Program-made: the position numbers and the translations under genes
Part shown: positions 24,522 to 35,063 of the stretch, one piece after another
How the letters are laid out: every line of letters begins with the position of its first letter
Position numbering within the stretch: the first letter of the stretch is position 1
Assembly: GCF_019200975.1 (NCBI RefSeq)
Contig: NZ_JAHTMR010000005.1
Span: 62,001 to 126,000, forward strand
Direction: 5' to 3'
Source: Pseudomonas sp. PD9R
GTDB taxonomy: Bacteria; Pseudomonadota; Gammaproteobacteria; Pseudomonadales; Pseudomonadaceae
DNA length: 64,000 bases
Notes under the pieces: model-generated
Database searches by the model: none
What the model saw: only the letters and a program-made list of their open reading frames with translations
Told to the model about the DNA's origin: nothing

Positions 24522-27500
24522 TCAGTCCGCCAACCAGCCTTGCTCCCAGTACCGCAGGTTATCCCCGCGCAGCATGTAGTCGCGCAATACCGCCTCTCGC
24601 AACTCATCGCCCATGCGATAGCTGGCGTCTGGATCAGCCAGATGCATACGAATGGCTTGCAGCCACTCATCCGTGGAATTGGTTTTGACGCGAGTGCACG
24701 GCAAGTAGCCGCTATAAGCCTCCGTGTCGGTGCAGATCACCGGGTAGCCGCAAGCGCCGTATTCCAGCAAGCGCAGGTTGCTCTTGCAGTCGTTGAAGAT
24801 ATGGAACTCCAGTGGAGCCAGCGCCAGATCCAGATTCAGACTGGCCAGTTTGGCCGGGTACGCATCCAGCCCGATCACCCCATGGAACTCATGCATGTAG
24901 GGACGCAAATCATCCGGGCACATGCCGAAGAACACCCAGTCGACTTCATTGGCCAGCTCGCGAACCACGTCGGCGATCACCGCCAGATCGCCATGGTGAC
25001 TGGTGCCGCCTCCCCAACCGACCCGAGGTTTTTTCGAAGTGCGGCGCTGACTGCGAAGGTTGGGCCACAGGTGCGCCGCCAACATATTCGGCACGACTCG
25101 AATATCGTGATGCATGTCCGACAACGCGTTGCCCAGCGGCGCGGTGGAAACCACCACGCGATCGCACATGCCGATTGCACGACGGACCAGTTTCTCCATC
25201 TCGTCTTTGCCCGGCATGTTGCGGATATGGGCATTGCGATGAGGCACCTTGATCACGTAGTCATCCAGTTCATAGATGCGTCGCGCGTTGGAGTATTTTT
25301 GCAGGCCAGGAATTTCGTTGATCGCCCCTTCGGAATACCGTCCCTGCAAGATGATCACGTCAGGTGAATGGCGCTCGACTTCAATGATGGTCGGCAGGTT
25401 GTAGTGAATGCGCCCGTGCGCCCTGCCTGCCGCCTCCAGCTCAATCAGCGGTTGAGTCACTCGATAATGACCAATAGCGGACGCATTGACCGGCAACGCG
25501 AGAACCTTCGGCAACTGAGCCTTGGAAAACGGGCTCCAACCGGATCGCAGACCCGGCTCAAGACTGAAGCTTGCCCCCCCCAGCCCGTGCAGCGCCAGGT
25601 TGGGATTGTAGGCTGGATCACGGGCAACGACCGGCAGCCAGCGCTTATAGAAAACCTCCTGTTCCTGATCGCTCCGGGCTTGATCACCTTCTTGCGTAGC
25701 CAAGACCGGTTGCGCCCCCAAAGCCAGTTGAGCGTATGGCGTCCAAACCACCAGGTAACCTTCCTCGCGGATGCGCAGGCACAGATCAATCTCGTTGAGG
25801 GAATGCGCCAGACCCTGCTCATCCAGACCGCCGACCGCATCAAAAACCGCCTTGCGCACCATCAGGCAATCACCGCCAACGGCACTGAAATCGTGAGCGA
25901 CCTGCAACCGGTACATGTAACCCGCTGATTGCAGTGTCTCACCATAAAACGGCACCCCTGCCGGCCCTTGCAAACCCAGTATCAGGCCGGCATGCAGCAC
26001 TCGACCATCCGGGTTAAAAAGCTTGGCCCCGACCACGCCGACTTCCGGACGCTGCGCGTGATTGAGCAACTCGCCAAGCCAGTCACCCTGTGTGATAACC
26101 GCGTAAGGATTGAGCATCAGGACATAGTCGCCAGCAGCCTGATTAACAGCGAAGTTGCGCACGGCCGCCGCAGCACCCTGCTGCCCGTAGCTCAGAACGC
26201 GAATCCGCTGGCTGTCCAATTGCGCCATGCCATCGAACCAGGTGCGCGCCTCGGCACCTTCACTGCCATTGTCCACCAGCAGCAACTCGTACTCGCCGTA
26301 GGCAGTCTTCTCCATCAGGCTCTCGACGCAACGCTGCAAGGCGCTGGTCTGGTCTTTACTGACAATGACTATCGACACCAGTGGGCGATCACCATGCAGG
26401 TAGTCAACACGATTGAGCAGGGTCGAGCTGCCAGGGCGAATCTCATGGGCGATACCCAGGCGTTGCAGATGCGCCTCGAGCAAAAGGGGGTTGGTGTCTT
26501 GCACTTGCGGCTGCGACAACCATTTGGCCAGATCCAGTGCCGACTCCAGCAGCACTTCGGCAATATGACCGACCACCTCAGTACCGTCATTTTCGACCAT
26601 ACGCCACAGCACATCGTGAGGTGCCAGTTCTGCGAACGCCGAATTGAAACCGCCCAGGGCCAGGAAACGTTCACGTTCAAACGCCAGTGCCCGCCCGACA
26701 TAGGGGTAGCTGCGCATCAGATCCAGGTTGAAATCGGGCTTGAACACAGGTTCTGAGGATTCACCCTGACGCAGCCCACCTTCGTCGCTGTACAAGCAAG
26801 TAAGCGTGTGCGTGAGGGCAATTCGCTCCGCCATTACCAATAAGGCCGGCACCACCAAACGATCACCAGCCCGCAACAGATAGAACCAGTCGGCACCTCC
26901 CAGTTGCGGTAGCAACTCGTTGAGCTGCTGCTGCCAATCGTCTTGCAGCGGCAATCGGAAAACCCGTTCATCCAGCTCGGCTTGCGTGCAGGAACTCGAC
27001 AGAACCAGTGTCAGCTCCGGCGCGTAATCCTGCGCAGCGAGCGACTGCAGAGTGACCTCCAGCGCCGAACGACTGCCGTTCTCATCGATGATCACCGGAA
27101 CAATTTTCGGCACTTTTGGCCAAGCGGTCAGTGTGTCCGGCAGCAAGTCCCTCTGACCATCAGTCAGAACGCGGCATTTGAGCCACTCGGCGTAGAGATC
27201 GCTGAAGCTGACACTGGCAATACCCACATGCCAACCCTGGGTGGTCTGCTTTGTGCCCAGCGTCCGGCTCAACGGCAACTCTTCCCACACCCGAGGCGAT
27301 TCCGCGACCCTGGTCAGCGGCAGATAGCGAACCCAGCCCTGAGCTGGCGCAGACTCGCCACTACGCGCCTTGAGCATCTGCGACAGCCATTCCCGCTCGG
27401 TTTGCGCCGCATCGATCATCGCCTGCTGACTGCTCAAGCGCTCCGGGTACAGGCGTTCGACGCCGAGCACATGATTGGACACCGCCAGATTTCCACGGCG

Positions 27501-28115
27501 CATCAGGCATACGTACAAGGCAAAATCGAGCGTCGCTACAAAGCAATGACCGGGCTGGGTCAATGCCGGGAACAGTTCGAGCAGATCCGCCCGGCGGAAC
27601 AGGGCGTTGCTGAAGCCACCGAGGATATTGACCGGAAAGTTTTCGAAAATCGCCAGCAGGTCGTCGCCCTTGAACACTCCCCCTACCGGGGAAAGCGGGG
27701 TGTTTTCAAGGCGCGAAGGCAGCACCAGATCGTCGGCATCCCAGAACAGCCGCTGCGCCACCACCAGGTTGACGTCTGCACAATCAATAAGCACCTGTGC
27801 CTGGCGCTCGATGCAGGCGGAGAACAATTGATCATCATCACAAAGAAACTTGATGAACTCGCCTTGCGCCTGCTCCAGACAAGCTTGCAGATTGCCCACC
27901 AACCCCAGGGTTTGTGCATTGCGTACATAACGCACGCTGGCGCCCTGCTCGACCACAGAAGCGACGATGTCTTCGATCTCATGGCCGCGACTGTCATCGC
28001 AAACAATGATCTCCAGATTGCCATAGCTCTGACTGACAGCCGTGAATAGAGCACGACCAAAAAAGCGTGGATTGAAGGCGGGAATGACCAGGCTGACAAG
28101 CGGGAGTGAATTCAC
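24522..28115 (-). CDS. Four-domain flagellin glycosyltransferase (three GT2-like plus one GT4)
   Basis: The GTG at 28115 gives 1197 residues beginning close to PLVSLVIPAFNP, the usual GT2 start; an in-frame TTG lies 57 bp further up, so the start is uncertain. Domains in order: GT2 (about 5-230, DxD as FLCDDDQLF), a degenerate GT2 (about 335-540), a third GT2 (about 575-840, PLVSIVIVSKDQTSALQRC) and a GT-B/GT4 domain (about 870-1190, VGWGGGTSHHGD through LRLLEYGACGYPVICT). It follows flgL and resembles P. syringae Fgt-type proteins, so it probably builds a multi-sugar glycan on FliC. Confidence 0.85.
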   Translation of the reverse strand: MNSLPLVSLVIPAFNPRFFGRALFTAVSQSYGNLEIIVCDDSRGHEIEDIVASVVEQGASVRYVRNAQTLGLVGNLQACLEQAQGEFIKFLCDDDQLFSACIERQAQVLIDCADVNLVVAQRLFWDADDLVLPSRLENTPLSPVGGVFKGDDLLAIFENFPVNILGGFSNALFRRADLLELFPALTQPGHCFVATLDFALYVCLMRRGNLAVSNHVLGVERLYPERLSSQQAMIDAAQTEREWLSQMLKARSGESAPAQGWVRYLPLTRVAESPRVWEELPLSRTLGTKQTTQGWHVGIASVSFSDLYAEWLKCRVLTDGQRDLLPDTLTAWPKVPKIVPVIIDENGSRSALEVTLQSLAAQDYAPELTLVLSSSCTQAELDERVFRLPLQDDWQQQLNELLPQLGGADWFYLLRAGDRLVVPALLVMAERIALTHTLTCLYSDEGGLRQGESSEPVFKPDFNLDLMRSYPYVGRALAFERERFLALGGFNSAFAELAPHDVLWRMVENDGTEVVGHIAEVLLESALDLAKWLSQPQVQDTNPLLLEAHLQRLGIAHEIRPGSSTLLNRVDYLHGDRPLVSIVIVSKDQTSALQRCVESLMEKTAYGEYELLLVDNGSEGAEARTWFDGMAQLDSQRIRVLSYGQQGAAAAVRNFAVNQAAGDYVLMLNPYAVITQGDWLGELLNHAQRPEVGVVGAKLFNPDGRVLHAGLILGLQGPAGVPFYGETLQSAGYMYRLQVAHDFSAVGGDCLMVRKAVFDAVGGLDEQGLAHSLNEIDLCLRIREEGYLVVWTPYAQLALGAQPVLATQEGDQARSDQEQEVFYKRWLPVVARDPAYNPNLALHGLGGASFSLEPGLRSGWSPFSKAQLPKVLALPVNASAIGHYRVTQPLIELEAAGRAHGRIHYNLPTIIEVERHSPDVIILQGRYSEGAINEIPGLQKYSNARRIYELDDYVIKVPHRNAHIRNMPGKDEMEKLVRRAIGMCDRVVVSTAPLGNALSDMHHDIRVVPNMLAAHLWPNLRSQRRTSKKPRVGWGGGTSHHGDLAVIADVVRELANEVDWVFFGMCPDDLRPYMHEFHGVIGLDAYPAKLASLNLDLALAPLEFHIFNDCKSNLRLLEYGACGYPVICTDTEAYSGYLPCTRVKTNSTDEWLQAIRMHLADPDASYRMGDELREAVLRDYMLRGDNLRYWEQGWLAD

Positions 28116-28202
28116 GGCGGGCTCACAGGCGGCGAGAGCCCGCCCCGAAAAACGAGCCCTCTGAAACCGCAAAAAAGACGATAAATACTGAGGGGCAAGG
28201 CA

Positions 28203-28224
28203 ATCGGGCGCCTCAGCGCCCGAT
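28203..28224 (-). terminator. Hairpin after flgL
   Basis: A perfect 9-bp stem (ATCGGGCGC against GCGCCCGAT) with a 4-base loop lies 6 bp after the flgL stop. No good U-tract follows on the minus strand, so it may be a partial terminator or an mRNA 3'-end stabiliser. Confidence 0.5.
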
Positions 28225-28229
28225 CACCG

Positions 28230-29801
28230 TCAGATCTTGTTGAACAGACCCAACTGACTAATTTTGCTGAACGCCAGTTGCGCAGCCTGCAACATCGTCT
28301 GCTGCAAGGTCAGGCGAGTCATGACTTCCGCTGGATCCGAATCGCGAATTGACGACTGGGAACTGGTGTTCGCCAGACTCAGGCTCTCGTTGGTCGCGCT
28401 CTGTTCATCCAGCGACTGACCGCGAGCACCAATCGAGGCGATGGCCGAGCCAATCTGGTTGGCAGCGCTGTCGATGTTACCCAGGCCAGCCTCCATGGCC
28501 CCCAGAAAATTCTGCTTGGCCACCGGATCGCCGTCGATCGGCGTATTCAGTGCGGTCACCATCTGGCCCAGGGTGTCGAGCACGTTCTGGGTTTGATGAT
28601 TGTTCGACTGGATCACGAACTGGTCACCGGGTGCCGGGGCTCCACCGCCCAAGGCAAAGGTCACGCCCGCCGCGGTGGCGTTGCCAGCTGCCACGGTGCC
28701 CGACGATACCGGTTTACTGTCGGCGGTGATCGGAGCTGCGTACAGGTCGAAGTTGGTGGCGCTTGTGAACTTGAGGATTGCGCCGCCCGCCGGGAAGGCG
28801 TTGTTGTACGCCGTCTGGTTGGTCACGCTGGAGCCAGTGATGACCGCGGTCGACGTATTACCGGCGCTGCGCGAGGTATTGAAACTGTCCGGCGTGGCCG
28901 ACAGCTGGAAGCTGTGACCGGCGATGACCGCATCCGGGTTGGTATCAGTGGATTTGAGGTTGATGTTCAGCTTCAGATCAACGCCGCGGAAACTCACCGT
29001 CTGGTTGGCACCGTTGGCGTTGCTGATGACACCGTTCTGGCTGGCTTCGGCCGTCACGTCGTTACCCAGTGCATCGGTAATCTTCAACTGGGTACTGCTC
29101 AGAAAGCTGACGGTGTATGGCTGGCCACCGGAGAACTTCGCGTTGTAGGTGGAGCTGGCACCCACCGTACCGTCAGACAGCACTACGCGACCATCATCCA
29201 CCGCAGGAGCGGTCATGGCGGTCTGGGTGCGACTGGTATTGATGGTCTGCTGGAAAGCATCCCAACCGGTGGTGTTGGTAGCCACCGAGTTGGCGTCGCC
29301 GATGCCAAGGTTGATGCTGGTCTGGTCACCAATGTAGCTGAAGGTGCCGTCCGAGTTTTGCGAGTACGGCGCTGTATCGGTTTTCGAACCGGAGAACAGA
29401 TAGTTGCCGTTCGAGTCCTTGGAGTTCATCAGGCCCAGTACTTGTTGCTGGATCTGGCCCAACTCCGACGCAAAGGCTTTGCGGTCTGCATCAGTAGCCG
29501 TGCCATTGCTGGCAGCCAGGGCGAGTTCCTTGGCGCGCTGCAGAGCCGTCCCGATGGAAGTCAGAGTCGTTTCCTGCAGGCTCAACGCACTCTTGGTGTT
29601 ATCAATGTTGGTGCTGTACTGATCCAGCGCCGAACTTTGCTGACCCAGTTTAAGCAAACGCCCTGCACCGATCGGATCATCGGCGGCGGTGTTGATGCGC
29701 GTCAGGCTGCTGGCTTCGTTGCTGGTCGCGATTGCGTTGCTGTAGTTGCGCTGGTAGTTGGCAGCGGTGATTTCGTAATACTGGGCGGTGGAAATGCGCA
29801 T
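28230..29801 (-). CDS. flgL: Hook-filament junction protein FlgL
   Basis: HAP3, the adaptor layer between FlgK and the filament. The 523 residues start MRISTAQYYEI, with flagellin-like N-terminal (about 1-150) and C-terminal (about 430-523) helices. The central exposed Thr/Ser/Gly-rich region is larger than in enteric FlgL (about 317 residues), as is common in Pseudomonas. It lies 13 bp after flgK. Confidence 0.96.
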   Translation of the reverse strand: MRISTAQYYEITAANYQRNYSNAIATSNEASSLTRINTAADDPIGAGRLLKLGQQSSALDQYSTNIDNTKSALSLQETTLTSIGTALQRAKELALAASNGTATDADRKAFASELGQIQQQVLGLMNSKDSNGNYLFSGSKTDTAPYSQNSDGTFSYIGDQTSINLGIGDANSVATNTTGWDAFQQTINTSRTQTAMTAPAVDDGRVVLSDGTVGASSTYNAKFSGGQPYTVSFLSSTQLKITDALGNDVTAEASQNGVISNANGANQTVSFRGVDLKLNINLKSTDTNPDAVIAGHSFQLSATPDSFNTSRSAGNTSTAVITGSSVTNQTAYNNAFPAGGAILKFTSATNFDLYAAPITADSKPVSSGTVAAGNATAAGVTFALGGGAPAPGDQFVIQSNNHQTQNVLDTLGQMVTALNTPIDGDPVAKQNFLGAMEAGLGNIDSAANQIGSAIASIGARGQSLDEQSATNESLSLANTSSQSSIRDSDPAEVMTRLTLQQTMLQAAQLAFSKISQLGLFNKI

Positions 29802-29814
29802 GAATTACGACTCC

Positions 29815-31860
29815 TTAAAGACTGTTGATCAGCGTGCTGAAAATTTCCTGCGCAGCTTTGATGATCTGCGAAGAGGCGGTGTAGTACTGCTGGTACTTGA
29901 CCAGGTTGCCGGTTTCTTCATCCAGGTCGACCCCGGAGACCGAATCACGGGCGCCTTTGGCGTTGGCCAGAATCGCCGTGGTGGCGTCGCTGTCTGACTT
30001 GCCCTGAGCGGCCTTGGTACCGACGTTGGTCACCAGCTTGCTGTAAGCATCGGTCAAACTGATGCCCTTGCTCGCACTGCCGGTGTCAACGGTCTGCTTG
30101 GTCTGCAGCGCCACAAGCGATTGAGCATTGCGGTTGTCCGAGGATGCAGCGCCGGTCAGGTTGATCGTGAAGCTTTCGCCGGTTGTCGGTGTGCCGCCGA
30201 CCGTGGTCTGCACGGTGAACGTCTTCTGCACCGCCGGAGTCACGGTGGTGTCCATGATCGGAGCGCCAGTGCCGTCGACCATGCCTACCTTCAGGTTCAA
30301 GGTGTTGCTCTGGCCAGGAACAATGGTTCCCGTCCCGATCGAATTGCCTTTGGCATCGACCATGTTGTAGCTCTGGCTACCACCACTCGCGGCACCGAAC
30401 ACCAGTTTGACGGGTGTCGAATACTTGAGCGCAGTCTGCATTTCTGCCTGAGCCGCAGGATTGTAAATATCCAGGGTGCTGCTCAGCGTTGGCTGTGTGT
30501 AGGTGCCGGTGTTATTGGCACTGGTCACGCCGGTCAATGGTGCGGCGGCGGCGACTTTTTTCGGGTCGGTAAGGACAGCCTGGATGCTGCTCGCCGCGCC
30601 GCGCGTCGGGGTCACCTTGAACGAGTCACCGGCGCTCAGCGCACCGCCGTTGAGCGACAGACTGAAGCCGTCGATTACCGGAGGCGGCGTAGTCGTGGTG
30701 CTGAAAGCCCCCATGTCGGTGCCGTCGGAGCGCTTGACGGTGTAGTTGGTCGCGCTGGTGAACGTCACCTGGTAGTCACTGGTGGTCAGCTTGCCGGTGT
30801 CTTTGATGGTGACATCCAGGTTGCCGGAACCGGTGCTGTTGCCGGACTGGCCAATGCTGCGCTGACTGATCAGCGCGGCGCTGTTGATGTTGTTGAAAAT
30901 CGCCGCACCGAAGTCACCGTTCTTGTCGATGCCTTGCGCCTGCTGACTGTTGATCTGGTCAGCGACTACCAGCGCCACACGCCCCAGCTCATTGAGCGAC
31001 GGGTCGAGTACTTCCTTGCGGTAAGAGAGCAGGCCACCGATCGAGCCGCCGCTGACCACCGACGTGATGTCGATGGTGCTGGAGCCACGATTCATCTGCA
31101 GCGCCATGCGCGAAGGATCATCCTTGCTTGGCACGGTTTCCAGGGTGTTGGTGGTGTTGCCGATCACCAACGGTTGGCCGCTACCGACGTAGATGTCGTA
31201 GCTGTTGTCACGCTCGACAACCTGCGCACCGACCAGTTGGGAGAGTTGACGCACCGCTTCGTTGCGGCTGTCGAGCAAGTCGTTCGGCTGGCTGCTGCCG
31301 GTGGAGAGTTCGGAAATTTTCTGGTTGAGGCTGGCAATCGAAGTGGCGAGTTTGTTCACCTGCGACGCCATGTCCGACAGGCTGCCGTTGAGGTCGGTGT
31401 TCTGGTCGTTCAACTGCTTGGCAATGGTGTTGAAGCGACTGGCCAGGGCCTGCGCACCGGTCAGCACCGACTGGCGAGACGTGTCGTCGGTCGCTGATGT
31501 GGCGACACCTTGCATCGACGTGAAAAACTTCTGCAGCACGCCGGTCAAACCGGTATTGGTGTCAGAAAGCGTGGCGTCCAGCGGTGTGGCCTGAGCCTGA
31601 TAGGCGGTTGCCTCGCTGTTGAGCGAAGTCGCCGTGCGCAATTGCGAATCGAGATAGGAGTTGTACACCCGACGCACATCGGCCAGCGTCGTGCCGGTAC
31701 CGATGAACACATTGCCGTACTGAATAGAGCTTTTGGTGCCCTGCACGGTTTGCTGGCGCGAGTATCCAGCGGTGTCGACGTTGGCAATGTTGTTGCCGGT
31801 TGTCACCAACGAGGAATGGTTAGCAGCCAGACCCGACATCCCGATATTGAGCAAACTCAT
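29815..31860 (-). CDS. flgK: Hook-filament junction protein FlgK
   Basis: HAP1, the first junction layer on the hook. The 681 residues start MSLLNIGMSGLAANHSSLVTTGNNIAN, the axial-protein signature. The C-terminal EETGNLVKYQQYYTASSQIIKAAQEIF helix is diagnostic. It lies 23 bp after flgJ and is followed by flgL. Confidence 0.97.
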   Translation of the reverse strand: MSLLNIGMSGLAANHSSLVTTGNNIANVDTAGYSRQQTVQGTKSSIQYGNVFIGTGTTLADVRRVYNSYLDSQLRTATSLNSEATAYQAQATPLDATLSDTNTGLTGVLQKFFTSMQGVATSATDDTSRQSVLTGAQALASRFNTIAKQLNDQNTDLNGSLSDMASQVNKLATSIASLNQKISELSTGSSQPNDLLDSRNEAVRQLSQLVGAQVVERDNSYDIYVGSGQPLVIGNTTNTLETVPSKDDPSRMALQMNRGSSTIDITSVVSGGSIGGLLSYRKEVLDPSLNELGRVALVVADQINSQQAQGIDKNGDFGAAIFNNINSAALISQRSIGQSGNSTGSGNLDVTIKDTGKLTTSDYQVTFTSATNYTVKRSDGTDMGAFSTTTTPPPVIDGFSLSLNGGALSAGDSFKVTPTRGAASSIQAVLTDPKKVAAAAPLTGVTSANNTGTYTQPTLSSTLDIYNPAAQAEMQTALKYSTPVKLVFGAASGGSQSYNMVDAKGNSIGTGTIVPGQSNTLNLKVGMVDGTGAPIMDTTVTPAVQKTFTVQTTVGGTPTTGESFTINLTGAASSDNRNAQSLVALQTKQTVDTGSASKGISLTDAYSKLVTNVGTKAAQGKSDSDATTAILANAKGARDSVSGVDLDEETGNLVKYQQYYTASSQIIKAAQEIFSTLINSL

Positions 31861-31883
31861 GGTTCAGACCTTATAGCTTGTGC

Positions 31884-33176
31884 CTATAAAGGCGTAGTGG
31901 AGGCGCCCGCCGCAGCGTAGTTCTGGTAACTCGTCATCTGCCTGGCTATCTGCGAAATCTTGCTTGCGTAGTCTGGGTCGGTTGCGTAACCGGCCTTTTG
32001 CAACTCGCGTACAAACTGTTCTGGGTTATCGGCCGACTTCACGACATCTTGATAGCGATTGTTGGTTTGCAGCAAAGTCACAAGGTCATGGAAGCTGTCC
32101 TTGTAGGAATCGTAGGAACGGAACTGCGCCGTCTCCCGGACCATCTCGCCATTCTTGAATTCGCTGGTGATCGCCCGCGCCGAATCGCCCTGCCAACTGC
32201 CGCCGGCCTTGATGCCGAACAGGTTGTGACTGCTGCTTCCGTCCTGTGCGCGCATGACCGATTTACCCCAGCCGGTTTCCAGTGCGGCCTGGGCCACCAG
32301 GTAACGCGGATCGACACCGATGCGCGCGGCGGCTTCCTTGGCCATCGGCAGCATGGTGTTGACGAACTCGTCGGCGGAACTGAACGCCTTTTTCGCCGGC
32401 GCCAACGGGATCTGCGCCATGGCACGGCCATAAATCTGCATGCCGGCGCCGGACGTCGTGTCCGTTTGCGCAGCGAGCCAGTCGCCGTTGTACAACGGCC
32501 CGGAACCGCTGCGGGTGCTCGGCGGCATCTGGATTTTGTTTTGCGCGGTAGTTGCGGTCGTCGCCGTGGTCGAGGCCGATGGCACCAGACCTGCCAGCAA
32601 ACGGTCAGCCAGTTTGGGTGGCAACGCCAGGCGCCGCTGATTGATCAGCGCCATGTCATTGCGATGGGTGCCCTCGCCTGTCGGTGCCTTGACCGAACGC
32701 GAAGCCCACAACGGACGCTCGCCATTGACCCGCGACAGCGGCCCGTTGAGCGCAACCGTCCCGGCAGCCACCGGGGTTTGCACCGCCGCTTTCGCCGCTT
32801 CCTGCTTGGCCGCCGACGCAGCCGCTGCCTCACCCGGCGCCATCGGCTTGTTTTTTGACATCTGTCGCATCAGCACGTCGGCCAAACCGATACCACCACC
32901 TTCGCGGGACATGGAAACGGCCAACTGCTGGTCGTACATTTCCTGGTATTGCTTGGCTGCCGGCGTATTGAGCGGGTTGTCCTGACCCAGCGCTTCGGTG
33001 GCCGAGCGCATGGACTTGAGCATTTCACCGAGGAACAGCGACTCGAATTCCTGCGCAACCTTGCGCATGTTGCCGTCGCTGTTCTTGTCGCCAACCTTGA
33101 GCTGATTCAGTCGATTCAGGTCGGAGTAGGAGCCCGAATCGTTGCTGCTGACCAGACCGCTTTTGCGCATATCCAT
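31884..33176 (-). CDS. flgJ: Peptidoglycan hydrolase FlgJ
   Basis: Rod-cap and muralytic enzyme that opens the peptidoglycan for the rod. The 430 residues comprise an N-terminal rod-scaffold domain (about 30-110, EFESLFLGEMLKSMR), an Ala/Pro/Thr-rich linker of about 150 residues, and a C-terminal GH73 glucosaminidase domain (about 275-420). The glucosaminidase segment AQAALETGWGKSVM carries the catalytic Glu. It starts 11 bp after the flgI stop. Confidence 0.96.
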   Translation of the reverse strand: MDMRKSGLVSSNDSGSYSDLNRLNQLKVGDKNSDGNMRKVAQEFESLFLGEMLKSMRSATEALGQDNPLNTPAAKQYQEMYDQQLAVSMSREGGGIGLADVLMRQMSKNKPMAPGEAAAASAAKQEAAKAAVQTPVAAGTVALNGPLSRVNGERPLWASRSVKAPTGEGTHRNDMALINQRRLALPPKLADRLLAGLVPSASTTATTATTAQNKIQMPPSTRSGSGPLYNGDWLAAQTDTTSGAGMQIYGRAMAQIPLAPAKKAFSSADEFVNTMLPMAKEAAARIGVDPRYLVAQAALETGWGKSVMRAQDGSSSHNLFGIKAGGSWQGDSARAITSEFKNGEMVRETAQFRSYDSYKDSFHDLVTLLQTNNRYQDVVKSADNPEQFVRELQKAGYATDPDYASKISQIARQMTSYQNYAAAGASTTPL

Positions 33177-33187
33177 GAGCGCCGTCC

Positions 33188-34297
33188 TCAGATCACGATC
33201 AGGTCGGCTTGCAATGCGCCGGCCTGCTTCAGTGCTTCAAGGATTGCCATCAAGTCACCCGGTGCCGCGCCGACCTGGTTCACCGCACGCACGATTTCGT
33301 CGAGGGTGGTGCCTGGGCCGAACTTGAACATTGGCTTGGCTTCTTGCTGGGCGTTGATCTTCGAACGCGGCACAACCACCGTCTGACCATTGGAAAGAGG
33401 GCCTGGCTGGCTGACGATCGGATCTTCGGTGATGGTCACGGTGAGGCTGCCGTGGGTAACGGCGGCCGGGGAAACCTTGACGTTCTGCCCGATCACGATG
33501 GTGCCGGTACGCGAGTTGATGATGACTTTCGCCACCGCCTGGCCCGGATCGACTTCGAGGTTTTCGAGGATCGACAGGTAGTCGACGCGCTGGCTCGGAT
33601 CGAGAGGCGCACTGACGCGAATTGAGCCGCCATCAATGGCCTGGGCCACGCCAGGGCCGAGCATGTCGTTGATCTTGTCGACGATGCGCTTGGCAGTGGT
33701 GAAGTCGGAACGGTTAAGGTTCAGCGTGAGGCTGTTGCCCTGGTTGAAACCGCTCGGCACCGAGCGCTCAACCGATGCACCGCCCGGAATACGACCGGCC
33801 GACGGAACGTTGACGGTGATCTTCGAACCGTCGCGACCTTCGGCATCGAAACCGCCGACCACCAGGTTGCCCTGAGCGACGGCATAGACGTTGCCGTCGA
33901 TACCCTTGAGCGGTGTCAGCAGCAACGTACCGCCACGCAAGCTCTTGGAGTTACCGATGGACGAAACGGTGATATCGACCTGCTGCCCCGGCTTGGCGAA
34001 CGCGGGCAGGTCGGCACTGATCGACACCGCCGCGACGTTCTTCAACTGCACGTTGCCCGAACCCGGCGGCACCTTGATGCCGAACTGCGAGAGCATGTTG
34101 TTGAAGGTCTGCAGGGTGAACGGCGTTTGCGTCGTCTGGTCGCCGGTGCCATTAAGCCCAACCACCAGGCCGTAACCGATCAATTGGTTGGAACGCACGC
34201 CGGAAATACTGGCGATGTCTTTCAGTCGCTCGGCTTGGGCGTTGAAGGCCGTCGACAACAAAACAGCGGCCACCATAAGGCTTTTGAGATTCAACAT
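33188..34297 (-). CDS. flgI: Flagellar P-ring protein FlgI
   Basis: Periplasmic P-ring subunit. ATG at 34297 gives 369 residues, the usual length, with an N-terminal signal peptide cleaved near AQA-ER (residue 23); an in-frame GTG 18 bp upstream is not needed. Conserved segments include the [17 protein letters not shown] block near residue 40. It lies 18 bp after flgH. Confidence 0.97.
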   Translation of the reverse strand: MLNLKSLMVAAVLLSTAFNAQAERLKDIASISGVRSNQLIGYGLVVGLNGTGDQTTQTPFTLQTFNNMLSQFGIKVPPGSGNVQLKNVAAVSISADLPAFAKPGQQVDITVSSIGNSKSLRGGTLLLTPLKGIDGNVYAVAQGNLVVGGFDAEGRDGSKITVNVPSAGRIPGGASVERSVPSGFNQGNSLTLNLNRSDFTTAKRIVDKINDMLGPGVAQAIDGGSIRVSAPLDPSQRVDYLSILENLEVDPGQAVAKVIINSRTGTIVIGQNVKVSPAAVTHGSLTVTITEDPIVSQPGPLSNGQTVVVPRSKINAQQEAKPMFKFGPGTTLDEIVRAVNQVGAAPGDLMAILEALKQAGALQADLIVI

Positions 34298-34315
34298 GCT
34301 CACCTGGAAAGCCAC

Positions 34316-35011
34316 CTAGAAAGGGAACAGCGGGCTGAGGAAGAAACGGTCGAACCAGCCTGGCTGACTCGCATCGGCAAACGAACCGGTGCCCGAGTAG
34401 GTGATGCGCGCATCGGCGACACGGGTCGACGAAACGGTGTTGTCGGTCGCAATGTCATCGGCGCGAACCAACCCTGCAATCCGCACCAGCTCATCACCGG
34501 TGTTGAGGGTCATCCACTTCTCGCCACGCACCGCGATGATGCCGTTAGGCAATACATCGGCGACGGTCACGGTGATCGAACCGGTCAGGCTGTTGCCCTG
34601 CCCGGCCTTGCTGTCACCTTTGGTCGCACGATCGCCTTCATAGCTGGCGCTGAGACTCAGGTCGCCACTGCCGAACGGGTTGTTGGTGTTGGGTGTCGAG
34701 CCAAACAGCGACGTCAGGCCGATACCGGTCTTGCTGTTCTTGGCAATTTGCGAGTTGGCGTTTTTGCTGGCCTGGGTCTTCTCGTTCAGGGTGATGGTGA
34801 TGATGTCACCGACCCGGAACGCCTTGCGGTCGCTGTAGAGATTCTGTTCGAAACCGGCCTGATAGATCGAGCCATTGTTCGCCGCAGCCGGCAACGGCGT
34901 GCGCGGCAACACCGGAGCGTAGTAGGGATCATTGGGTTTGGGTGTCGAAGGAACGCAGCCCGCGAGCACGGTGATCCCACTCAATGCCAGAACAGAAACG
35001 AAACGATTCAT
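34316..35011 (-). CDS. flgH: Flagellar L-ring lipoprotein FlgH
   Basis: Outer-membrane L-ring subunit of 231 residues. The signal peptide ends in a lipobox (VLAGC, with lipidated Cys19). The body shows the FlgH motif [13 protein letters not shown], and the C-terminus ends in an aromatic residue, as expected for the family. The order flgG-flgH-flgI is standard. Confidence 0.97.
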   Translation of the reverse strand: MNRFVSVLALSGITVLAGCVPSTPKPNDPYYAPVLPRTPLPAAANNGSIYQAGFEQNLYSDRKAFRVGDIITITLNEKTQASKNANSQIAKNSKTGIGLTSLFGSTPNTNNPFGSGDLSLSASYEGDRATKGDSKAGQGNSLTGSITVTVADVLPNGIIAVRGEKWMTLNTGDELVRIAGLVRADDIATDNTVSSTRVADARITYSGTGSFADASQPGWFDRFFLSPLFPF

Positions 35012-35063
35012 GACCCTACCTCACGGTGTTGCAGGCGACCTCATGGCCGCCTCATAGACTTGA

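Noticed and set aside
24089-24670. 193-codon minus-strand frame spanning the intergenic gap
   Set aside because: It overlaps the ends of both glycosyltransferase genes in another frame and has a Cys/Arg-rich, noncoding-like composition.
28592-29828. 411-codon plus-strand frame over flgL
   Set aside because: Antisense shadow; composition is typical of reverse-complement flagellar axial proteins and no start signal is seen.
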